NCBI RefSeq assembly: GCF_002257645.1
Contig: NZ_NQMO01000004.1
Coordinates: 124,001 to 188,000 of the forward strand
Reading direction: 5' to 3'
DNA from: Paenibacillus sp. XY044
GTDB taxonomy: Bacteria > Bacillota > Bacilli > Paenibacillales > Paenibacillaceae
DNA length: 64,000 bases
Shown here piece after piece: positions 35,760 through 43,881 of the stretch (its first letter is position 1; the number at the start of each line of letters is the position of its first letter). The translations under genes and the position numbers were made by a program. Under the pieces are notes generated by a model, which was not told the origin of the DNA, made no database searches, and worked only from the letters and a program-made list of their open reading frames with translations.

Positions 35760-36146
35760 GTAACTTCGGATAATATTATATTAATGCATAGAGCATAAAG
35801 AGCATATGCCCTCGGTCCGACAGGGAATCTTGGGGAAGCAGAAGCATTCGGACACAGATTTTTATCCTGCTGAAGGAGAATGGGACGGCTCAAGTCCTTA
35901 AACTACAAGAATTTATCATGTATCAACGAAACGCAGAAACGCCGGAGCGTTTCCATTCGTTCCGGAAGTGTCGAGAAAGTCCTAAGGACTTTTCGGAACT
36001 TCTATTTTATCTAAGGAAATCAGCTTTAACTCGAACTTCAGATTAGATAATGTGGGAGTTTTGATTGTTAATGAATATTTGCTGGATTTACTTTTACCTT
36101 AATCAAATATGCTAATCTATTCTCTAGAGTTAATCATAGGAGGTTT
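35760..36146. other. Right end of cassette-like array: half attC-like site and hairpins
   Basis: GTAACTTCGGATA (35760-35772) matches the left half of site 4 (ATAACTTCTGATA), but no closing GTTAT follows, so the site appears truncated. Further on are stems GAAACGC...GCGTTTC (about 35931-35957) and AAAGTCC-TAA-GGACTTT (about 35973-35989), which may terminate transcription. The stretch 36000-36140 is A/T-rich and probably holds the promoter of the NUDIX remnant. No gene seen. Confidence 0.45.
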
Positions 36147-36260
36147 TTGATCCAGGTAGCCGCAGCTAAAATCGAAAACGAACACTGGCAGATGTTAATA
36201 GCCCGAAAAAAGGTGGGAAAGCCGCCGGCTGGACTGTGGGAGTTATCAGGAGGTAAGCGG
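36147..36260 (+). pseudogene. N-terminal fragment of a MutT/NUDIX hydrolase
   Basis: TTG start three bases after a perfect AGGAGG. The first ~38 residues, IQVAAAKIENEHWQMLIARK and then PPAGLWELSGGK, are the N-terminal strands of a MutT-like 8-oxo-dGTP hydrolase up to the first part of the NUDIX box. After GGK the reading continues into unrelated sequence to a stop at 36365, without the REUxEE part. It is therefore a deletion remnant. It still carries a strong ribosome site, so a short peptide may be made. Confidence 0.65.
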
Positions 36261-36323
36261 AAGGTTTATAGATTAGTTAGAACGCGAAAAAATAATACTC
36301 TTTATTTATCGAGATTTTACACA

Positions 36324-36356
36324 AAAAGGGTGATTGGAATCCCAATCAGCCTTTTT
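36324..36356. terminator. Bidirectional terminator between NUDIX remnant and XRE gene
   Basis: AAAAAGG-GTGATTGG pairs with CCAATCA-GCCTTTTT. It serves both directions; a diverged copy occurs at 37524-37555 as part of the duplication described below. Confidence 0.8.
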
Positions 36357-36374
36357 GCTATGTAAGATGTTTAC

Positions 36375-36716
36375 TTATGATTTAAAAATCGCTTTTAGCA
36401 CATTCTTTGCCATAGAGATCTGCTGCGGACTTTGTTGTTCGAGCATATGCATTATTTCTTGAAGATCAGCTTGCGACTCTTCGTTACTCTCTACACTGGT
36501 ATAGGTGAAGAGTTGAGATATATCTACCTCTAATGCCTCTGCAATCTTTGCAAGATTTAACAGAGCCACGTTTTTCTCTCCACGCTCGATTTGTCCGATA
36601 TATGAGAAATGAAACCCTCCTTTTTCCCCGAGAGCTTCTTGCGTTAATCCCTTTTCTTTTCTCAAATCACGTAGACGAGCACCTAATCGAAGAAGGATCT
36701 CTTTATCCGTCATCAT
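36375..36716 (-). CDS. XRE-family helix-turn-helix repressor
   Basis: 113 residues. The N-terminal helix-turn-helix of Cro/C1 type is at about residues 8-65 (LGARLRDLRKEKGLTQEALG, FHFSYIGQIERGEKNVALL), followed by an acidic linker and a C-terminal helix. The start is one of two adjacent ATGs (36716 or 36713), after GAGGTG; the GTG at 36728 overlaps that site and is not used. It is divergent from HEPN-like gene 5 and likely represses both by binding GGTGTATA-type repeats in the space between. A decayed partial copy lies at 37517-37771, so the pair flanks HEPN-like gene 5. Confidence 0.88.
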   Translation of the reverse strand: MMTDKEILLRLGARLRDLRKEKGLTQEALGEKGGFHFSYIGQIERGEKNVALLNLAKIAEALEVDISQLFTYTSVESNEESQADLQEIMHMLEQQSPQQISMAKNVLKAIFKS

Positions 36717-36759
36717 TCCACACCTCACTACTAAAAAGTGTAGATAAATTCATAGCAGC

Positions 36760-36816
36760 TATACACCAGTACTTGAATATTGAAAATGATACTTATAGAT
36801 ATTAATTTGGTGTATA
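36760..36816. promoter_or_regulatory. Divergent operator region: TATACACC / GGTGTATA inverted repeat
   Basis: TATACACC (36760-36767) and GGTGTATA (36809-36816) are exact inverted 8-mers. The second overlaps TATAAT (36812-36817), a -10 for HEPN-like gene 5. The first overlaps the promoter region of the XRE gene and is kept in its degenerate copy at 37763-37770. This fits an operator for the XRE repressor. Confidence 0.5.
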
Positions 36817-36915
36817 ATGGTAAATATAAGTATTTCCAGGATCCATGAATTCATAACATCCGAGGCTATATTTTTAATATGAGTCGTACAATAACCGAAG
36901 TGGGAGCTGAAATAT

Positions 36916-37413
36916 GTGGATAAGCATTCGACCTCTATGGTTAATGGCACAGATACGATGAATAAGGCGCCAAAATTACAGACAAACGAGGCTATCCAAG
37001 AGAGAATTATTAATAAGTTACTTGATCGCTCACAAATTTATATGGATTCGGCAATTCGTTATATACACCAACCCACAGCTCATATTTGCATTGTGTTAGG
37101 TGATAGAGCATTGGAGTCCATGTTGATGGCGCTGTATATAAAAGAAAACAATTTGACTTCTATTCCTCATTCACTATCCCTAGATGATGTGGCTCGGCTC
37201 ACAGCTGAGGAGTCTGGCTTTGATTTGGATATTGTGATGTTTATTCAGTCCATTCATTTTCTGGCAAGCTTCAAAGATACTGCCCTCCTTCAACAAATCC
37301 AAATCACTCATCTTAAGAGGTTGCTAAGTAGAGTGGACGATGTATTAACTCACTTATCACGAAGAATCTCAACCCATAGCTCGGAAGAGGATCGGTCCAT
37401 ATTTTCCAAATAA
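36916..37413 (+). CDS. HEPN-like protein 5, partnered with XRE repressor
   Basis: 165 residues from a GTG start 9 bases after GGAG. HEPN-type helices: YMDSAIRYIHQPTAHICIVL, RALESMLMALYIKENNLTSI, PHSLSLDDVARLTAEESGFD. This follows the usual order of a helix with paired Ala/Leu, a ...ALY.K...P.SH.L turn, and a later helix. The R-x4-6-H motif is not evident, so it may not be a nuclease. Divergent from the XRE gene and perhaps controlled by it, which suggests a regulated toxin or accessory unit. Flanked on both sides by copies of the XRE/terminator segment. Confidence 0.55.
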   Translation: MDKHSTSMVNGTDTMNKAPKLQTNEAIQERIINKLLDRSQIYMDSAIRYIHQPTAHICIVLGDRALESMLMALYIKENNLTSIPHSLSLDDVARLTAEESGFDLDIVMFIQSIHFLASFKDTALLQQIQITHLKRLLSRVDDVLTHLSRRISTHSSEEDRSIFSK

Positions 37414-37516
37414 GATGTCCCATAATTCTTCTATGTACAATTCTTAATGATGGATTGGGCGAAGCGGGTATTGGGGATTCGAGGACAGGAATAGTTTTAT
37501 TATCTAATAGTTGATC

Positions 37517-37771
37517 TTTACACAAAAAGCTGGTTGGAATTCCAATCAGCTTTTTGAATATCTAAGCTATTACTTATTATTAAAAATTTCCTTAAGCACA
37601 TTCTTCGCCATAGCGATCTGCTGAGGATCTTGTTGTCTGAGCATATACATTATTCCTTGCATATCAGCTTGCAATTCTTCGCTACTTTCTAAAAGGGTAA
37701 AGGTGAAGAACCATCAAGTTCCACACCCCTCTACTTAAAAGTGTAGATAAAATCCCACCTGCTATACACCA
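37517..37771 (-). pseudogene. Decayed, internally deleted copy of the XRE repressor segment
   Basis: Aligns with 36317-36770. It keeps the terminator hairpin (37524-37555), the C-terminal codons (SEELQADMQGIMYMLRQQDP, then AMAKNVLKEIF) and the promoter/operator part (AAGTGTAGATAAA and TATACACC, 37763-37770). About 200 bases that would encode the helix-turn-helix are missing. No functional repressor can be made from it. Confidence 0.75.
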
Positions 37772-37801
37772 TCATTTAAATATCTATGTGCTTGAGCGCA
37801 T

Positions 37802-37933
37802 ACACAGGCAAAGGTGCGACCGCCGCACTGCGGGTTGGCGGACATGTTCGTCATGATTCACGACCTCGAATTTCATGCGATGGACCCCGGGAAGCCGCGT
37901 CCTGACTGGGCCAGCAAAAGATGTGTCCTCTAA
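37802..37933 (+). pseudogene. Possible 3' end of an unidentified gene at the island's right edge
   Basis: One frame reads RPPHCGLADMFVMIHDLEFH and AMDPGKPRPDW, ending at a TAA near 37933. It is G+C-rich, unlike the island to its left, and has no start. It looks like the C-terminus of a host gene cut by the island junction near 37.79 kb. Family not recognised. The remaining bases up to 38024 form the leader of the permease gene. The stretch 37414-37516 holds nothing. Confidence 0.3.
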
Positions 37934-38024
37934 AAAAAATGTGGCTTGTGGGCATTTTTCGCCTGTTTTAGGATGGGAGTTGGATACAGCCGAAAGAGAT
38001 TGGCATAAAGGTGGTAAACGAAAA

Positions 38025-38969
38025 ATGGAAAATCTACTAGCCCGGAAGAATGCGGGAGACCGCCGCAAACGGTTCGACCGGAAGCGCCTTCTCATCAACA
38101 TCCCTTTATTCGTGATGTTTACCCCGATCATCGTGTACTTCCTTGTATTTAAGTACATCCCGATGCTTGGGCTCGTGGTGGCCTTCAAAGACTACAATTT
38201 CACAGAAGGGATATGGGGAAGCCCCTGGGTGGGGCTGGATCATTTCAAGCTGCTGTTCTCCAATCCGAATATGCAGAACATCCTGCGCAATACGTTTATC
38301 CTCAGTCTTCTGCAAATTGTCGTCGGCTTCCCGTTTCCCATTCTGACGGCACTCCTTATCCATGAGGCCCGGAAGCTGTGGTTCAAGAAGACGGTCCAGA
38401 CGGCGGTTTTTCTGCCCCACTTTCTAAACTGGGTCATCGTGGGGCAGATCGTGATTACGATTTTCTCCCAGCAGACGGGCATCGTCAACACCGTCGTGGA
38501 AGCGTTGTTCGGCGAACCTTACGCCTTCCTGTACCATGAAGGCTCCTGGATCTCGATCTTCGTCGGAGCCGGCATCTGGAAAGGAGCGGGATGGGGAGCG
38601 ATTATTTATCTGGCGGCGCTTGCGGCCATCGATACGTCGCTATACGAGGCGGCGAGTATGGATGGAGCCGGCAAATGGCGGCATATCTGGCATATTTCGC
38701 TTCCTTCGCTTGTCCCGACGATCGTCATTCAGCTGATCCTGACGATCGGCGGCGTCATGGAGGTTGGTTTTGATCAGGTATACGTACTCCAGAACTCGGT
38801 CGTATCCAGCATATCGGAGGTGATCTCCACCTGGAGCTACAAATCCGGAATCAACGGGGGACAATTCAGCCTGGCGACGGCTCTTGGCCTGTTCGAATCA
38901 CTCATCGGCCTGACGCTGGTGCTGCTGACGAACTGGATCGCCCGGCGCTACAATCAAGGATTATGGTAA
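38025..38969 (+). CDS. Carbohydrate ABC transporter permease 1 (rhamnoside locus)
   Basis: 314 residues, ATG after AAAGGTGG. Six hydrophobic segments, the first LLINIPLFVMFTPIIVYFLV near residue 24. Coupling loop EAASMDGAGKWRHIWHISLP near 205. LplB/YteP-type permease paired with the next gene. First gene of an operon running through the GH78 enzyme. The region just upstream is short and appears interrupted by the island junction, so the original promoter may have been lost or replaced. No ATPase gene nearby. Confidence 0.9.
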   Translation: MENLLARKNAGDRRKRFDRKRLLINIPLFVMFTPIIVYFLVFKYIPMLGLVVAFKDYNFTEGIWGSPWVGLDHFKLLFSNPNMQNILRNTFILSLLQIVVGFPFPILTALLIHEARKLWFKKTVQTAVFLPHFLNWVIVGQIVITIFSQQTGIVNTVVEALFGEPYAFLYHEGSWISIFVGAGIWKGAGWGAIIYLAALAAIDTSLYEAASMDGAGKWRHIWHISLPSLVPTIVIQLILTIGGVMEVGFDQVYVLQNSVVSSISEVISTWSYKSGINGGQFSLATALGLFESLIGLTLVLLTNWIARRYNQGLW

Positions 38970-38985
38970 GGGAGGTGGGACATTG

Positions 38986-39861
38986 ATGAGAGATTCACGA
39001 GGAGAGAAACTATTTTATACACTGAATACCGTCATCCTGTCGTTGTTTGCCCTCAGCTGCATTCTGCCGATGGTGCATCTGCTTGCCCTGTCATTCAGCA
39101 ACCAGGATGCGATTGTGTCGGGGCTGGTATCGCTGTGGCCGGTCGGCTTTACGGCTGTCGCCTACGACAAGCTGGTGAACGGTACGCAGATTGTGAAGGC
39201 GCTGGGTAACAGCGTCGAGATCACCTTGGTCGGCACGTTCCTCAATCTGCTGTTTACGCTGCTCTGCGCATATCCGCTGTCGCGGGGTTATATGTACGGC
39301 AGACGTTTCTTCACCCTGGCCATCGTCTTCACGATGCTGTTCTCCGGCGGTTTGATCCCCGGGTATTTGCTGGTCAAGTCGCTGGGACTGATCAATACCT
39401 ATGGGGCGCTCTGGCTGCCCGGTCTGGTCAGCGTATACAATATGCTGGTCATGCGCACCTTTTTCATGGGGATTCCTGAGGAACTGGTGGAGGCCGCACG
39501 AATCGACGGCTGCGGGGAGTGGAGGCTGCTGTTCCGGGTATTCCTTCCGCTGTCGCTGCCAGTCATCGTGGCGCTCGGACTGTTCTATGGCGTCGGCCAT
39601 TGGAATTCCTTCTTCAATGTGTTGATGTTCATCAATTCGCCGGAAAAATTCAATCTGGCCGTGCTCGTCCAGCAGATGATTCAAAGTCAGTCACTGCTTC
39701 AGGAGATTGGCACTATGTCTCCGGAGGATTTCGCTTCGATTACGCCGGAGTCCATCAAATCGGCGGGAGTGGTGGTCATGATCGTGCCGATGCTGATCCT
39801 ATATCCATTCCTGCAAAGGTATTTCATTAAAGGGATTTTAATCGGGGCCATTAAAGGATAA
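38986..39861 (+). CDS. Carbohydrate ABC transporter permease 2 (rhamnoside locus)
   Basis: 291 residues, ATG after AAGGGAGGTGG, 16 bases after permease 1. MalG-like membrane protein with about six segments; coupling loop VEAARIDGCGEWRLLFRVFL and typical end PFLQRYFIKGILIGAIKG. Partner of the preceding permease and of the lipoprotein that follows 42 bases later. Confidence 0.9.
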   Translation: MRDSRGEKLFYTLNTVILSLFALSCILPMVHLLALSFSNQDAIVSGLVSLWPVGFTAVAYDKLVNGTQIVKALGNSVEITLVGTFLNLLFTLLCAYPLSRGYMYGRRFFTLAIVFTMLFSGGLIPGYLLVKSLGLINTYGALWLPGLVSVYNMLVMRTFFMGIPEELVEAARIDGCGEWRLLFRVFLPLSLPVIVALGLFYGVGHWNSFFNVLMFINSPEKFNLAVLVQQMIQSQSLLQEIGTMSPEDFASITPESIKSAGVVVMIVPMLILYPFLQRYFIKGILIGAIKG

Positions 39862-39903
39862 AACCGTTTACCGGGAGAATTCGTTGAATAGGGAGAGTGT
39901 CTC

Positions 39904-41532
39904 ATGAAAGGTTATATGAAAAAAACGCTAGGCTGCACCTTATCGGGTCTGATTGCTCTTACAGTTATCCTGTCCGGCTGCTCCAAGGATGAGCCGTCAT
40001 CTTCCGCCTCGGGCAAAACCGGCGAGGCCGGGAAATCAAAGCCGTCGATTACGGTATCGATGTACGACCGCGGCAATATCCCGCAGGAAATCGGTACGGT
40101 GGATAATAATCTGTGGACCAAATGGGTCAACGAAAACTCAGGGGTTAACGTGAAGTTCATTCCGGTGCCCAGATCCGACTCCGTTAAGAAATTCAACACG
40201 CTGCTGGCCGCAGGCCAGGCGCCAGATCTGATACTGGAATACGACACGAACTTCCTCAACCAGTTGTACACGCAGAAGCAGATTATGCCGCTCGATGATC
40301 TTATCGATCAATACAGCACGGAATACAAGCAGCTGCTGGAGCAATATCCGCTGCTTCGGAAGCTCGGAACGAAATCGGACGGCAAGCTTTATGGAATCGG
40401 GCGGGTGCTTGGCTACATTCCCGGCAACTTTCTGTTCATCCGCCAAGACTGGCTGGACAAGCTGGGTCTGAAGGTGCCGGAGACCGATGAAGAAGCCTTC
40501 GAGGTTATGAAAGCGTTTGCTTCCCAGGATCCGGACGGCAACGGAAAAGCGGATACGTTCGGTGCCAATTTGAGCGGCGCCGGCGGTGGCTGGGTGGATA
40601 CGATGTTCCAGAATGTTTCCTGGATTATTAATGACGGCAATCTGGTAAGGGATTGGGAGCGGGCCGAGGACGCTGCTTCCTACAAGAAGAGGATGTTCGA
40701 AGAAGGACTCGTCGACAAGGATTACCTGACGGACAATGTAGGCAAGAAATCGGAACAGGATTTCCTTCAGGGCAAGACCGGGATCTACGGAGCGGCGGGC
40801 AGCGTGCATCTGATTTATACCCAGTACCAGACGTTCAAAAGCAATAATCCCGATGCCAAACTGACGGTTATCGCCGTTCCGCGCAGCAAATACGGCCAGT
40901 TCAGTCCCGGCTTCAATGCGCCGATACAAATGTCCGGGGCCGTGAATGCCAAAGCGGCCTCCCCCGAAGGGGTGATACAACTGATTGATTTCCTGAGCAG
41001 CGCATCCACAGTCAAAACGATGAAATACGGCCTCGAGGGCGTACATTACAAAATGGAGGACGGCAAGGAAGTCACCCTCGACAAAGATAAATATGACAAG
41101 GAGATCAGCTGGCTTGGCGATTTCCGGATGGTCGGATCGCAGTACCTGATCAATGAATTCACCAAATATCTGGAGGATCTCGACCAGTCCAAGCCGCTGG
41201 ACAAGGATGTTTATGACATGATGACGAAAGCCTACAGTCTCTATATCTCCAAGGATCATCCTATTCCGGCGATTACGATGGACGGTTATATGCCGGGTCT
41301 GCCCGCAGATATGCTGTTCATCGCCAACAACGTGAACCAGCCGGTAACCGACCTGTGGAACAAGGCGATTGTCAGCGGCAAAGGCTATACGGTGGAGCAG
41401 GCCGCCGCCGATGCAAAATCGCTGTGGAAAAAGTCCGACGGCGAGAAGCTGGAGAAGTGGTATGCCGACTGGTATGCGGCCAATAAAGACAGCTGGGTAT
41501 TCACCAAAGATCTTTACGATATGAAATTCTAA
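39904..41532 (+). CDS. Extracellular solute-binding lipoprotein (rhamnoside locus)
   Basis: 542 residues. Signal peptide with lipobox VILSGCSKD, so membrane-anchored outside. LplA-type large solute-binding protein (AAGQAPDLILEYDTNFLNQL, QIMPLDDLIDQYSTEYKQL). The ATG follows GGGAGAG. Delivers its sugar to permeases 38025 and 38986. Rhamnose-containing oligosaccharides are suggested only by the GH78 gene at the end of the operon. Confidence 0.9.
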   Translation: MKGYMKKTLGCTLSGLIALTVILSGCSKDEPSSSASGKTGEAGKSKPSITVSMYDRGNIPQEIGTVDNNLWTKWVNENSGVNVKFIPVPRSDSVKKFNTLLAAGQAPDLILEYDTNFLNQLYTQKQIMPLDDLIDQYSTEYKQLLEQYPLLRKLGTKSDGKLYGIGRVLGYIPGNFLFIRQDWLDKLGLKVPETDEEAFEVMKAFASQDPDGNGKADTFGANLSGAGGGWVDTMFQNVSWIINDGNLVRDWERAEDAASYKKRMFEEGLVDKDYLTDNVGKKSEQDFLQGKTGIYGAAGSVHLIYTQYQTFKSNNPDAKLTVIAVPRSKYGQFSPGFNAPIQMSGAVNAKAASPEGVIQLIDFLSSASTVKTMKYGLEGVHYKMEDGKEVTLDKDKYDKEISWLGDFRMVGSQYLINEFTKYLEDLDQSKPLDKDVYDMMTKAYSLYISKDHPIPAITMDGYMPGLPADMLFIANNVNQPVTDLWNKAIVSGKGYTVEQAAADAKSLWKKSDGEKLEKWYADWYAANKDSWVFTKDLYDMKF

Positions 41533-41548
41533 TGGAATGAAGGACCTT

Positions 41549-41583
41549 TCCTACCGGCTGCGTATGACGCGATACCGGTAGGA
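41549..41583 (+). terminator. Hairpin between SBP and sensor genes
   Basis: TCCTACCGG (41549-41557) pairs with CCGGTAGGA (41575-41583); a smaller stem TGCG/CGC lies inside. Only a weak T-run follows (TCTTCGCTTTT), so it probably attenuates rather than fully stops transcription, or stabilises the upstream mRNA. Confidence 0.6.
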
Positions 41584-41631
41584 TCTTCGCTTTTGCCGGA
41601 GGAGAGCGGCCCGGAAGGAAGGGGGATGCCG

Positions 41632-43872
41632 ATGAAAACAAAATCGTGGTATCAACGGCTGTTGGCCACGTATTTGCCGATATTTTACCTGGTCATTTTC
41701 TTCCTGATTTTCGTATTCTTCATGACGGTCAGCGAGATGTCGCGCCAGCAGACGTCCAACGCCAACGACAGCTATGCCAAATATGTCATGCAGGCGCTGG
41801 AGTCTGCCCTGCAGAATATCGACCGGGACTTCTACAGGGAGCTCGATACGGATCCCGATATCCAGGCATTCCTGTTCCGCAAGGACGACGGCGAAAGCGA
41901 ATACCTGCTCAACAGCCGGCTGGCGAACAAGTTTAAAACCATGGGAGTCAGCTACCCGCTGATCCACTCCATCTATCTGTACCGGGACGCAGACCGCCGG
42001 GTGCTGACCTCCAATGCGATCATGTCCAGCGACAGCTTCGGCGATCGCGAGTTCGCGGAGGAGCTGGCAGGCGGAGGAGAAGTTCCCTATACATGGACTG
42101 GAGTGCGCGATTACAGGCTGTTCAGCTTCGATCCTACCACTTCGGTTGTCTCACTGGTCCGCAAGGTGCCTTTGCAGTATGAGAGCCGGGGATTTCTCGT
42201 CATCAATGTCTCGGTCAGCGGAATTCGGGCCATGGTGGATGAGATGGCAACCCAGAATGTCGGCTCCACAGCGGTATATGATGCTTCGGGCCGGGTGATC
42301 GTCGGTTCGGTCAGCGACAATCTGCAGGGCATGTCTTTGGTGAAATCCTCCTATATGATGTGGGAGGTACGGACCGGTCTGATCGGAGGGTCTGCATACC
42401 GGGTAATCCTGAATTTCTTCTACGGCTGGATTGCGCTTGGGTTTTCGGCAATTCTGCTCGGAACGGCCTTGATCGTGTTCGTTACCCGGCGTTATACCTC
42501 GCCGCTCGACGCTATTGTCCAGCGGATCAAATCCTATTCCAAATCCCGATCGAAGGAGCTGGCCGTGATGGCCGGCGGCCAGCTGCAGTTCTTCGAGACT
42601 GCATTCGATCATCTGCTGGAAATCGCGAATTTGTACACCGATGTTCATCATGAGAATCTGGTTTACCGCAGAAAAACGTTTTTCATCGAGCTGGTTGGCG
42701 GGGAACGGAGAATCGACGCTTCCGTCTGGGAAGAAGAGACTGGAAGATTCGGAATGACGAGCGGTTTCCGAGAGCTTGCGATCGGTATTCTGGATATCGA
42801 TAAATATCCGGGCTTCTGCGGAGCGTACAGCTATCAGGATCAGAATCTGATCAGGTTCGTCATCTCAAGCGTCGTGAAGGAGACGGCTGCCGAGATGCGC
42901 ATCGCGGTCTGGTCGGAATGGCTGGAGAACGAGCGGCTGACCGTGCTGTTCTACGCGGAAGAGCCGGAGCCTGGACTCCGCTCGGAGGTTGCCGTCTTAT
43001 GTGACAGAATCCGGATTTGGATTCAGGATCATCTGGAGTATACGGTGACCATCGGGATCGGGTCAGTAGTGGAGAAGTTGGAAGACGTTCCGCGCTCCTT
43101 CGATGAAGCCGAGGAGGCGTTGACCTATAAATCCTCCGCGGGTATGAACCGGATCATCGCTTATAGCGATACCGAGCGCGGTTTTCAACTGGATTCGTTT
43201 GTTTATTTGCAGCTGATCCGCAGCATTGCAGAATCTTTCAAGCTGAGAGACTCAGACTGGAAAATCAAGTTTGCCGAGCTGGTCGATCATATGCGAAGCC
43301 GGCTGTTTTTGCGCCAGGACATGGTCAACCTGCTGCAATACATGATTTTTCACATCTCCAAGGAAGTATGGGATCTCCCCGCGCCATACAAAGAGGCATG
43401 GGACCGGGTGACCCCGGAGCTGAGCGGCGTGCTCCTGGACTTCGATACGCTGGAGGACGCCCGGGAGCGGCTTGAAGCACTGCTGGACGAGGCTGCCGCA
43501 TGGTTTGAGCAGCTCCGTCCCGGCAAGCAAAATCAGGAGCTGATCCGCAATGTCAAAGCATACATCGAAGCTCATTATCACAGTCCTGATTTATCGCTGG
43601 GCCTGCTTAGCTCCGAATACGGCATCCATCAGAGCAATTTGAGCCGTCTGTTCAAGGAGGAAATCGGCGAGAATTTCGTCGACTATCTGGCCCGCATCCG
43701 AATTTTGCGGGCGAAGGAGCTGCTGCAGACGACGAAGGATCCCATCCAGGACATCGCGGGCAGGGTGGGGTATTTGCATTATTTTTCCTTTAACCGGGTA
43801 TTCAAAAAAATCATGGGCCTGACGCCCGGCGAATACCGCAGAAGCACAGCGTCGGAGCCGGAAGGCGGATAG
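41632..43872 (+). CDS. Membrane-bound AraC-type regulator (rhamnoside locus)
   Basis: 746 residues. Membrane segment near 11-36 (LATYLPIFYLVIFFLIFVFF), extracytoplasmic sensor to about 260, second membrane segment near 263-290, linker, and C-terminal AraC helix-turn-helix pair (LSLGLLSSEYGIHQSNLSRL, IQDIAGRVGYLHYFSFNRVF, LTPGEYRR). Two ATGs (41626, 41632) follow a purine-rich site; the second has the better spacing. Probably senses the transported sugar or its binding protein and activates this operon. It is the same family as 12398 and the partial gene at 62923, each tied to its own transporter. Confidence 0.87.
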   Translation: MKTKSWYQRLLATYLPIFYLVIFFLIFVFFMTVSEMSRQQTSNANDSYAKYVMQALESALQNIDRDFYRELDTDPDIQAFLFRKDDGESEYLLNSRLANKFKTMGVSYPLIHSIYLYRDADRRVLTSNAIMSSDSFGDREFAEELAGGGEVPYTWTGVRDYRLFSFDPTTSVVSLVRKVPLQYESRGFLVINVSVSGIRAMVDEMATQNVGSTAVYDASGRVIVGSVSDNLQGMSLVKSSYMMWEVRTGLIGGSAYRVILNFFYGWIALGFSAILLGTALIVFVTRRYTSPLDAIVQRIKSYSKSRSKELAVMAGGQLQFFETAFDHLLEIANLYTDVHHENLVYRRKTFFIELVGGERRIDASVWEEETGRFGMTSGFRELAIGILDIDKYPGFCGAYSYQDQNLIRFVISSVVKETAAEMRIAVWSEWLENERLTVLFYAEEPEPGLRSEVAVLCDRIRIWIQDHLEYTVTIGIGSVVEKLEDVPRSFDEAEEALTYKSSAGMNRIIAYSDTERGFQLDSFVYLQLIRSIAESFKLRDSDWKIKFAELVDHMRSRLFLRQDMVNLLQYMIFHISKEVWDLPAPYKEAWDRVTPELSGVLLDFDTLEDARERLEALLDEAAAWFEQLRPGKQNQELIRNVKAYIEAHYHSPDLSLGLLSSEYGIHQSNLSRLFKEEIGENFVDYLARIRILRAKELLQTTKDPIQDIAGRVGYLHYFSFNRVFKKIMGLTPGEYRRSTASEPEGG

Positions 43873-43881
43873 GAGGCGAAC

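Noticed and set aside
35931-35957. GAAACGC...GCGTTTC stem considered as a CRISPR or attC unit
   Set aside because: Single short hairpin, no repeat array, no GTTAT core.
40138-41259. 373-codon minus-strand frame opposite the SBP gene
   Set aside because: Shadow of a lipoprotein SBP with a complete signal peptide and fold.
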